This document shows, in pieces, positions 1-4,174 of a stretch of 5,007 nt of DNA. Origin of the DNA: JAHIEZ01 sp964598275 (GTDB lineage: Bacteria; Patescibacteriota; Microgenomatia; UBA12405); assembly GCA_964598275.1 (NCBI GenBank), contig CAZRAZ010000040.1, positions 1-5,007 of the forward strand, read 5' to 3'. Below the pieces are notes generated by a model. It was not told the DNA's origin, searched no databases, and was given only the letters and a program-made list of their open reading frames with translations. Position numbers and translations under genes: made by a program. Position 1 is the first letter of the stretch. Each line of letters opens with the position of its first letter.

Positions 1-58
1 TGATAAAATAAGTTTAAAGCATGGCAACATCAGCCATACTGATACGTTAGCTAAAATT

Positions 59-76
59 TAAACTAAAACTAACTTT
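59..76 (+). repeat. Left arm of perfect 18-bp inverted repeat around the first gene
   Basis: TAAACTAAAACTAACTTT here is the exact reverse complement of 512-529. The two arms bracket the 109-513 gene, about 435 bp apart. The match breaks on both sides (position 77 against 511, and 58 against 530). The arms are AT-rich, but an 18-bp perfect match is longer than expected by chance in 5 kb. They could be ends of a small mobile or cassette-like unit, or a long-range RNA stem. No transposase is present. Confidence 0.8.
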
Positions 77-108
77 TACTCAGTAAAAAATAATCAAATA
101 TCAATAAT

Positions 109-513
109 ATGAATTTTAAACATAAGGCGCTAAACCTAACCAACGACAGATGTTTAATTTATACAGCCATGTCTAAACATTACTTTTATTATCGGATGTT
201 TATCTCCAAATACGTACTAGAACAACACGGAGTACCACTTAACCCATTCATGATATTTGATTATTTTCTATTAGACACGATCGATAGGGACTTAGTTAGA
301 GAAGGTAATAATAATTTAGTCAAAAGAGCTGATGAGTTGTGGGTTTTTGGCCCTATTTCTAATGGAGTATTGGCAGAAATAAGAATAGCTAAAAGATTAA
401 ACAAGCCGACTAAATATTTTAAAATAGAGAAACCACATAAAATCGTCCCTATCTCAGTCAACCAAGTCCAGATGGAAGATGATATCAAAGAATTTAAATC
501 GGAATTATCTTAA
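109..513 (+). CDS. SLOG/nucleoside 2-deoxyribosyltransferase-like protein (DUF4406/DUF7768 type)
   Basis: This 134-aa soluble protein is probably a Rossmann-like nucleotide-binding protein of the SLOG/deoxyribosyltransferase superfamily. The clearest signature is residues 72-104: KRADELWVFG, then a glycine-containing loop (PISNG), then a helix starting LAEIRIAKRL and a strand TKYF. This matches the layout in which an alpha-helix after the loop carries the conserved glutamate (E90). The N-terminal part has a strand (LIYTA, 16-20), then a helix (about 22-40) and NPFM (45-48), all of which look native, so I keep the first ATG rather than ATG169. There is no transmembrane segment and no Shine-Dalgarno sequence. 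A weak -10 (AATAAT, 103-108) abuts the start. Substrate is unknown: nucleoside cleavage or nucleotide sensing are family possibilities only. The family call is from recognition, not a search. Confidence 0.72.
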   Translation: MNFKHKALNLTNDRCLIYTAMSKHYFYYRMFISKYVLEQHGVPLNPFMIFDYFLLDTIDRDLVREGNNNLVKRADELWVFGPISNGVLAEIRIAKRLNKPTKYFKIEKPHKIVPISVNQVQMEDDIKEFKSELS

Positions 514-529
514 AGTTAGTTTTAGTTTA
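512..529 (-). repeat. Right arm of perfect 18-bp inverted repeat
   Basis: AAAGTTAGTTTTAGTTTA is the reverse complement of 59-76. It overlaps the TAA stop codon (511-513) of the upstream gene, so the repeat boundary coincides almost exactly with the end of the reading frame. Confidence 0.8.
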
Positions 530-530
530 T

Positions 531-567
531 ACTCTCAGTCGGAGAGTGGAGAACAATTTTACTCTCC
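531..567 (+). other. Mutually exclusive hairpins in the 514-682 spacer
   Basis: GGAGAGT at 541-547 can pair backwards with ACTCTC at 531-536 (6 bp through 542-547, 5-nt loop) or forwards with ACTCTCC at 561-567 (7 bp, 13-nt loop). The two stems exclude each other. Only a weak pyrimidine stretch (CTTCTTT) follows, so this is not a convincing intrinsic terminator. It may be a transcript-end structure of the first gene or part of a repeat element. Confidence 0.4.
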
Positions 568-648
568 TTCTTTGGGTCAGCTAACACAGTATGTCCGGCT
601 CGGTCCTTGCAGTCCTTCGTCCCACATTAGCCAAATTTGTTGTAAAAT

Positions 649-660
649 CAGACAGTTTAA
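649..660 (+). repeat. Left copy of an inverted motif flanking the Nudix-like gene
   Basis: CAGACAGTTTAA is the reverse complement of TTAAACTGTCTG and is matched downstream by TTAAAACTGTCTG at 1229-1241, with one extra A. Each copy lies just upstream of a leaderless -10 box. A 10-bp core is identical. It may be a regulator site or a repeat end. Confidence 0.5.
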
Positions 661-664
661 CATT

Positions 665-673
665 TGATATAAT
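665..673 (+). promoter_or_regulatory. Extended -10 promoter of the Nudix-like gene
   Basis: TGATATAAT fits the extended -10 pattern TGnTATAAT, with a perfect TATAAT at 668-673. Only 9 nt separate it from ATG683, so transcription should start at or within about 3 nt of the start codon, giving a leaderless mRNA. I see no good -35 at 17 nt; an extended -10 can work without one. Confidence 0.7.
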
Positions 674-682
674 TTCTTATCT

Positions 683-1105
683 ATGGACTGGTCAGAATTT
701 AGCAAAGGGGTTTTTCTTCTCAATGTTCTTGCTGTTGTCTACAACCCCGAAACTCGACAAATTTTAATCGGCCGCAGAGAAAACGATCCTTATCTCAAGG
801 AGTTGTCGTGGTGTTTTCCTGGTGGCCGACCCGCCTATGAAGAAGATTTAGAGCACTATCTCAAACTTGAGGTTAACAAAAAAACTAATCTAGACGTCAA
901 AGTTAAAAAGGTAATCTTCGCCAAGACTTATCCGGAGAAAAGAGAGTTCTTGTCGATTTACTATCATTGCGAGGTTATTGGCGGGCAAGAAAGAGCTGGA
1001 GAAAAATTTGTCGAGGTCAAATGGGTCAAACCTTCCGAGGTTCAAAACTACTTCACCACTTCTTTGCACCCCACAGTTTTAGATTACTTAAAAACGTTAG
1101 ATTAA
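683..1105 (+). CDS. Nudix-fold protein with degenerate Nudix box
   Basis: This 140-aa protein has the length and layout of a minimal Nudix hydrolase, a family that cleaves nucleoside diphosphates linked to another group. FLLNVLAVVYNPETRQILIGRR (11-32) is the usual first strand pair, and SWCFPGGRPAYEEDLEHYL (42-60) leads into the Nudix box. Against G-x5-E-x7-R-E-U-x-E-E-x-G-U it reads G48, E54, L62, E63, V64, N65, K66, K67, T68, N69, L70. The Arg, both paired metal-binding glutamates and the late Gly are therefore replaced, with Lys at both glutamate positions. The rest of the fold appears intact (VKVKKVIFAKTYPE, VEVKWVKPSEV). It may be a non-catalytic nucleotide binder or a divergent enzyme. 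The start is the first ATG, just after an extended -10. Confidence 0.85.
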   Translation: MDWSEFSKGVFLLNVLAVVYNPETRQILIGRRENDPYLKELSWCFPGGRPAYEEDLEHYLKLEVNKKTNLDVKVKKVIFAKTYPEKREFLSIYYHCEVIGGQERAGEKFVEVKWVKPSEVQNYFTTSLHPTVLDYLKTLD

Positions 1106-1122
1106 ACGGCTCTTTCGCAATA

Positions 1123-1146
1123 CGCTTCGTCACTTCGTCCCTTCGT
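1123..1146 (+). repeat. Three-copy 8-bp tandem repeat (CNCTTCGT)
   Basis: The units are CGCTTCGT, CACTTCGT and CCCTTCGT, followed by a partial CCCTT. The spacer upstream of the Nudix-like gene has a related CCTTCGTCCC at 614-623 (identical to 1140-1149). No reading frame across it looks coding. The function is unknown. Confidence 0.65.
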
Positions 1147-1228
1147 CCCTTGCCTTGTTGCACCCCTGCCTGCTCAGATCACAAACACTATGTGTAGGGT
1201 TCGTGCCCGACTCCGGCCTTCTCTCAAA

Positions 1229-1241
1229 TTAAAACTGTCTG
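1229..1241 (+). repeat. Right copy of the inverted motif flanking the Nudix-like gene
   Basis: TTAAAACTGTCTG is the partner of 649-660 in opposite orientation. It sits 3 nt upstream of the TATAAT of the 57-aa gene, overlapping where a -35/spacer region would lie. Confidence 0.5.
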
Positions 1242-1244
1242 TTA

Positions 1245-1250
1245 TATAAT
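1245..1250 (+). promoter_or_regulatory. -10 box of the 57-aa gene (leaderless)
   Basis: A perfect TATAAT lies 6 nt before ATG1257, so the transcript should begin at or next to the start codon. No clear -35 is visible; TTCTCA at 1220-1225 with a 19-nt spacer is the best weak candidate. Confidence 0.65.
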
Positions 1251-1256
1251 CCACTC

Positions 1257-1430
1257 ATGGCAGAATGGATAAGACCACAGTTGGAAGCAGACATGCACGA
1301 AGGAGAAGGTGTTCCTCTCACCAGACCTGTTTCCCCTGAAGTTCGCCTCCAGCTCCAAGCAGATATCGGTGGTGAATATGTTCAACCAAAACCAACCACA
1401 ACCCCGTTTCTCACAAGAGAAATGGATTAA
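1257..1430 (+). CDS. 57-aa hypothetical protein
   Basis: An ATG-to-TAA frame encodes a 57-residue polar protein that I do not recognise. It starts MAEWIRPQLEADMHEGEG, has a central SPEVRLQLQADIGGEYV stretch (26-42) likely to be partly helical, and a Pro/Thr-rich tail (QPKPTTTPFLTREMD). LEAD (9-12) and LQAD (33-36) hint at a weak internal similarity. There is no signal peptide, membrane segment or cysteine. Support comes from the perfect TATAAT 6 nt upstream, the same leaderless arrangement as the neighbouring genes, and from ordinary codon use. A hairpin follows the stop. The spacing shows it has its own promoter and is not translationally coupled to the Nudix-like gene. Confidence 0.6.
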   Translation: MAEWIRPQLEADMHEGEGVPLTRPVSPEVRLQLQADIGGEYVQPKPTTTPFLTREMD

Positions 1431-1442
1431 AGTTTAACAAAC

Positions 1443-1464
1443 CAGTATAACTTCCCATATACTG
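1443..1464. terminator. Possible terminator hairpin between convergent genes
   Basis: CAGTATA (1443-1449) pairs with TATACTG (1458-1464): a 7-bp stem with an 8-nt loop, 12 nt past the stop of the 57-aa gene. The mazG-like gene runs toward it from the other side. The stem is AT-rich and has no adjacent T-run in the plus direction, so intrinsic termination is uncertain. Confidence 0.35.
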
Positions 1465-1541
1465 AAACGTTGGGCCAAAATATTACAAAAACAAATGACC
1501 ATTGATAGAGAAAAAGTCCCCCTCTTCAAGTATGTTGGCAA

Positions 1542-1910
1542 CTAATCCTTACCGTACTTTTTATCTTTCCCTCCTAAAAAACGATTTGTGTGCTTGTTTT
1601 TTACATCCTTGACAGGAAACCTCTTCTCATTATCTTCAATTGTTTTTTCTATAGCCCTATCAATATCAACGCCGCAACCATTTGCCAAAAGAGCTAAAAA
1701 CCAAAATATATCACCAATGCCATCTTCAACCTCGTCTTTATTTTCTACCATAACTTTTTTTAACTTGGTTAGATCCTGTTCCCACTTAACTACATTTCTT
1801 AATTCACCAATTTCTTCCACCACGCCCAACAATAAATCCTTAGGGTTATGAAATTGTCCCCAATTTCGCTCTTTGGCAAACTCTTTAATCTTTTTTTGAT
1901 ATTTATTTAT
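1542..1910 (-). CDS. MazG-like nucleotide pyrophosphohydrolase, apparent ATA start
   Basis: This is a MazG/dCTPase-type all-alpha NTP pyrophosphohydrolase, a house-cleaning enzyme that hydrolyses (d)NTPs to monophosphates and pyrophosphate. From the ATA codon at 1908-1910 it is 122 aa. The first helix and family signature are KKIKEFAKERNWGQFHNP (6-23); the metal-binding EExxE is E32-E33-E36 (VVEEIGEL); W43 sits in the usual KW position; and the second acidic helix is E60-D67 (EVEDGIGD) followed by IFWFLALLA. The first ATG/GTG/TTG in frame is TTG1832, inside EExxE's own helix, which would delete conserved residues 1-26. An in-frame TGA lies 9 nt upstream of the ATA, so ATA is the earliest sense start consistent with homology. 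TATAAT on the minus strand is 8 nt upstream of it. The function call is firm; the start is inferred. Confidence 0.8.
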   Translation of the reverse strand: MNKYQKKIKEFAKERNWGQFHNPKDLLLGVVEEIGELRNVVKWEQDLTKLKKVMVENKDEVEDGIGDIFWFLALLANGCGVDIDRAIEKTIEDNEKRFPVKDVKNKHTNRFLGGKDKKYGKD

Positions 1911-1918
1911 ACAAGATC

Positions 1919-1924
1919 ATTATA
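1919..1924 (-). promoter_or_regulatory. -10 box of the mazG-like gene, within palindrome ATTATAAT
   Basis: On the minus strand TATAAT lies 8 nt before the proposed ATA start, the same spacing as the other leaderless genes here (5-9 nt). The surrounding 1919-1926 ATTATAAT is a perfect palindrome, so a plus-strand TATAAT (1921-1926) is also present and could serve the divergent hicB gene, leaving a leader of about 80 nt. Confidence 0.55.
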
Positions 1925-1957
1925 ATACATCAACCTCGTCTGCAGTACCCGACGCAA

Positions 1958-1963
1958 TTGACA
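1958..1963 (+). promoter_or_regulatory. Candidate -35 box (TTGACA) for the hicB-like gene
   Basis: A perfect TTGACA is followed after 16 nt by TAAACT (1980-1985), a 4/6 match to TATAAT. This would give a leader of roughly 20 nt before ATG2013. It is one of two candidates for this gene; the other is the palindromic -10 at 1921-1926. Confidence 0.35.
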
Positions 1964-2012
1964 TCTGTTTTTAGCCTGTTAAACTAAATCAGTTGTTAAT
2001 AAAAAGAATAGT

Positions 2013-2231
2013 ATGACCAAAATCAACCTAAAAAATGTCGTTTGGAAAGAGGAGAAATTTTATGTTTCTCAATGTCTTAACGTGGACGTGTCGAGTTTTG
2101 GCAACACAAAAAAGGAAGCCTTGGAAAACCTAAACGAAGCTTTAGAACTGTACTTCGAAGACACTAAAGCTCCAAAAATTGTCAAAATAGAAAGACCGGA
2201 ACTTGTTGGACTTCCCTTCTGTCATGCCTAA
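2013..2231 (+). CDS. hicB: HicB family antitoxin, single-domain
   Basis: This 72-aa protein has the short HicB (UPF0150) fold. KNVVWKEEKFYVSQCLNVDV (7-26) forms the first beta hairpin, where a charged KEE turn precedes FYVSQC. SSFGNTKKEALENLNEALELYFED (27-50) is the typical glycine turn followed by the helix EAxxNLxEALELYxE. The tail ends GLPFCHA. HicB neutralises the HicA mRNA interferase by occluding its active site, and often autoregulates its operon. No extra helix-turn-helix or ribbon-helix-helix DNA-binding domain follows, so repression is not evident. There is only a weak AAAGA-like sequence before the start. An 8-nt overlap with the next start codon (ATGCCTAA) marks the hicB-hicA order, but the toxin is broken. 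Confidence 0.8.
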   Translation: MTKINLKNVVWKEEKFYVSQCLNVDVSSFGNTKKEALENLNEALELYFEDTKAPKIVKIERPELVGLPFCHA

Positions 2232-2281
2232 ACGCTATTCGTCAAAGCAGACTGGAAGAAATTGACTTTAACAAAAAATAA
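2224..2281 (+). pseudogene. hicA: Collapsed HicA toxin remnant
   Basis: ATG2224 overlaps the hicB stop by 8 nt and reads MPKRYSSKQ, a typical HicA start, then runs into TGRN and a stop at 2263-2265. In the +1 frame, 2249-2281 reads RLEEIDFNKK followed by TAA, which resembles the usual HicA C-terminus (gLxEeDFxkk). HicA is commonly 60-90 residues, so about 50 central codons, including the GSH catalytic histidine motif, would be missing along with a frameshift. I infer an internal deletion leaving both ends in place. The N-terminal half is the stronger evidence; the C-terminal match is short. If right, hicB is now an orphan antitoxin. Confidence 0.55.
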
Positions 2282-2293
2282 GCCACGATCCGC

Positions 2294-2299
2294 TATAAT
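2294..2299 (+). promoter_or_regulatory. -10 box of the glycosyltransferase operon (leaderless)
   Basis: A perfect TATAAT lies 5 nt before ATG2305. TTAACA at 2268-2273 (5/6 match to TTGACA) is a possible -35 but leaves a 20-nt spacer. It lies inside the proposed hicA remnant, so the operon promoter may have formed from, or next to, its 3' end. Confidence 0.65.
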
Positions 2300-2304
2300 T
2301 ACCT

Positions 2305-3381
2305 ATGGCCAAAGTTAAAATCGCCATTGACGTTTCCCCCCTGTACGACGGCAATGCCGTCCGCGGTATCGGTTATTTTACCTCCCAACTTATTCCGGCC
2401 CTACAAAAAGAGCTAAAAGATGATCCTCAATACAAAAATTGGCAGTTAGATCTTATCAGCCAATCAGGCTTTCAAAATCAATCATACGACCTGATTCATC
2501 ATCCTTTTTTTGATCTTTTTAAAAAAACTCTAAAAATCACTTCCACTCCTACTATCGTCACCGTTTACGATCTTATCCCCCGCCAGTTTAGAAAACATTT
2601 CCCCGTTGGTCTAAAAGGGGAATTAAATTGGCTTTATCAAAAACATCATCTTAAAAAAACCGAACTTATCATCACCTGTTCTCATTACAGTAAATTTGTC
2701 ATCAATAATTTGACCAATTACCCAACCGACCGCATTTACGTTACCCCCGGCGCCGCCGATTCTAGTTTTTGCCCCATTAACGACAAAAATAAACTAGCCA
2801 AAATCAGCCAAAAATATCATCTACCCTCCAAATTTATTTTATTTGTCGGCGATATCAACTGGAACAAAAATATCCCCAATCTGGTCAAAGCCTGTTTTAA
2901 ACTAAATTATCCTTTGGTCATCGTTGGCTCTGCCGCCGTCCAAAAAAACGTCCCCAATCACCCCTGGACCACAGACTTGCGTTGGCTCCAATCCCAAACC
3001 AAAAACCCGCTTTTAACCCTCACCGGCTTTGTTGCCAATACCGATTTGCCAGCCATTTTTAATCTAGCCACCATTTACTGTCAACCTTCCTACACCGAAG
3101 GTTTCGGCTTACCCCTGGTTCAGGCCATGGCCTCTGCCTGCCCCACCGTCTTTAGCCAGGAAACCAGTTTACCCGAAGTTTCCGATTATTCCGGTCTGAT
3201 GTTTAATCCCTATAATCCTAAAAGCCTAGCTCATGCCCTCAAAAAACTCTGGCATGATCAAAAACTTCGGCAAACTTTTATCAAAAAAGGTCTGGCCCGC
3301 GCCAAACATTTCAGCTGGCACTTAACCGCCCGCCAAACTCTGGCTGTCTACCAGGTTGCCCTTCTTGCCCATGAAAAATAA
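2305..3381 (+). CDS. Glycosyltransferase family 4 (GT-B fold)
   Basis: This 358-aa retaining GT4 glycosyltransferase transfers a sugar from an activated donor to a lipid-linked or surface acceptor. Its length is typical. The N-terminal acceptor domain starts KIAIDVSPLYDG with the glycine loop RGIGYFT (20-26) and carries VTVYDLIP (85-92) and ITCSHYSK (123-130). The donor domain starts FILFVGDINWNKNIPNLVKA (177-196), where K188 is in the position of the conserved Lys, and contains TGFV (240-243), YCQPSYTEGFGLPLVQAMA (258-276) and LPEV (289-292). The usual E-x7-E motif is E265 with Gln at 273. There is no membrane segment. It resembles mannosyltransferase-like GT4 enzymes, but donor and acceptor cannot be read from sequence. 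It heads the operon and overlaps the next gene by 11 nt. Confidence 0.92.
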   Translation: MAKVKIAIDVSPLYDGNAVRGIGYFTSQLIPALQKELKDDPQYKNWQLDLISQSGFQNQSYDLIHHPFFDLFKKTLKITSTPTIVTVYDLIPRQFRKHFPVGLKGELNWLYQKHHLKKTELIITCSHYSKFVINNLTNYPTDRIYVTPGAADSSFCPINDKNKLAKISQKYHLPSKFILFVGDINWNKNIPNLVKACFKLNYPLVIVGSAAVQKNVPNHPWTTDLRWLQSQTKNPLLTLTGFVANTDLPAIFNLATIYCQPSYTEGFGLPLVQAMASACPTVFSQETSLPEVSDYSGLMFNPYNPKSLAHALKKLWHDQKLRQTFIKKGLARAKHFSWHLTARQTLAVYQVALLAHEK

Positions 3382-4174
3382 ACCAAACCATTTTTTATCA
3401 GTCATCGTTCCCGTCTACAAACAGCAAAACACCATCGCCGACGATCTGACCACCATCGATCACACCTTATCCCAAATCCGCTATCCCTACGAAATTATTG
3501 CTGTCATCGACGGCATTAGCACCGATCATTCCTATCCCATCATCAAAAAGCTAAAAATCAAAAACCTCAAAATTTTTGGCCTATCTCAAAATCACGGCAA
3601 GGGTTATACCGTCAAATACGGCATGACCAAAACCACCGGTGATTATGTTGCCTTTATCGACGCCGGCATGGAAATCGATCCCAACGGTCTATCAATGATT
3701 CTGGAACACATGGAGTGGTACAACGCCGACATCATTGTCGCTTCCAAAAGACATCCCGCCTCTCAAATCAACTATCCCCTGGACAGACAAATAATCAGTT
3801 TCTTGGCTCAAATTTTTGCTCATTTTTTTCTTGGTATCAAAGTCAAAGACACTCAAGCCGGTTTAAAAATCTTCAAAAGAAAAGTCTTAGTCAAAGTCCT
3901 CCCTCGGCTTTTAATTAAAAATTACGCCTTCGATTTAGAAATTCTGTCTGTTGCTAATTATCTTGGTTTTACCCGTATCTACGAGGCCCCCATTAAGTTA
4001 AAATATCAATTTGGCGGTCTTACCCATGCCACCGGACTTAAAACAATTTACGCCTGCTTCATTGACGCTCTGGCCGTTTTTTACCGTCTTCGTCTTCTCC
4101 GTTACTACAGTTCTCAAAACAAAAGACAATGGCGCTACGATCCGGACTTAAAAATGCGCGTTAACACCGGATGA
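3371..4174 (+). CDS. Glycosyltransferase family 2, polyprenyl-phosphate sugar synthase-like
   Basis: This 267-aa inverting GT2 (GT-A fold) protein resembles dolichol/polyprenyl-phosphate mannosyl- or glucosyltransferases. Signatures are SVIVPVYKQQNTI (10-22), the nucleotide-binding strand EIIAVIDGISTD (41-52), NHGKGYTVKYGM (74-85), DYVAFIDAGMEIDPNGL (91-107), DTQAGLKIFKR (160-170) and AFDLEIL (186-192). The sugar-nucleotide motif, often D-x-D, reads D97-A-G here. The segment 141-155 (IISFLAQIFAHFFLG) is hydrophobic but short, as in related enzymes that sit on the membrane face. I prefer ATG3371, which overlaps the GT4 stop (ATGAAAAATAA), over TTG3356, because the GT2 fold starts right after it. 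No Shine-Dalgarno is seen; translational coupling is likely. Confidence 0.9.
   Translation: MKNKPNHFLSVIVPVYKQQNTIADDLTTIDHTLSQIRYPYEIIAVIDGISTDHSYPIIKKLKIKNLKIFGLSQNHGKGYTVKYGMTKTTGDYVAFIDAGMEIDPNGLSMILEHMEWYNADIIVASKRHPASQINYPLDRQIISFLAQIFAHFFLGIKVKDTQAGLKIFKRKVLVKVLPRLLIKNYAFDLEILSVANYLGFTRIYEAPIKLKYQFGGLTHATGLKTIYACFIDALAVFYRLRLLRYYSSQNKRQWRYDPDLKMRVNTG

Larger units (their letters stand above)
1106..1256 (+). other. Non-coding C-rich spacer between Nudix-like and 57-aa genes
   Basis: These 151 bp hold the 8-bp tandem repeat, an ACAC-TAT-GTGT mini-palindrome near 1184-1194 followed by GGGTTCGTGCCC, the inverted AAACTGTCTG motif and the TATAAT of the next gene. It resembles the 514-682 spacer (AACACAGTATGT then GGCTCGGTCC, plus CCTTCGTCCC). 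No reading frame here looks coding. Confidence 0.5.

Noticed and set aside
21..43. Hairpins ATGGC/GCCAT and ATCAG/CTGAT at the window start
   Set aside because: Overlapping 5-bp stems of weak stability, without a T-run or conserved context.
46..585. GTTAGCT at 46-52 and AGCTAAC at 579-585 as integron-type recombination sites around the first gene
   Set aside because: They do not fit the GTTRRRY/RYYYAAC cores, are only 7 bp with no extension, and no integrase is present.
1438..1545. A 35-codon open stretch ending KVPLFKYVGN, with ATG at 1495 giving 16 aa
   Set aside because: Too short, no recognised family, no -10 at leaderless distance, and it overlaps the end of the mazG-like gene. It could be a decayed gene end but cannot be supported.
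1511..1562. AAAAAGT/ACTTTTT inverted repeat as a terminator for the mazG-like gene
   Set aside because: A 7-bp AT-only stem with a loop of about 38 nt that overlaps the coding end; not terminator-like.
1911..1930. ATG at 1928-1930 (minus strand) as the mazG start through a frameshift, reading MYYNDLV
   Set aside because: It needs a missing base, and this ATG lies upstream of the -10 box, so the transcript would not include it. The ATA model needs no indel.
3356..3370. TTG3356 as the start of the second glycosyltransferase
   Set aside because: It only adds MPFLP before ATG3371, the GT2 fold needs no extension, and the ATG gives a compact stop-start overlap.
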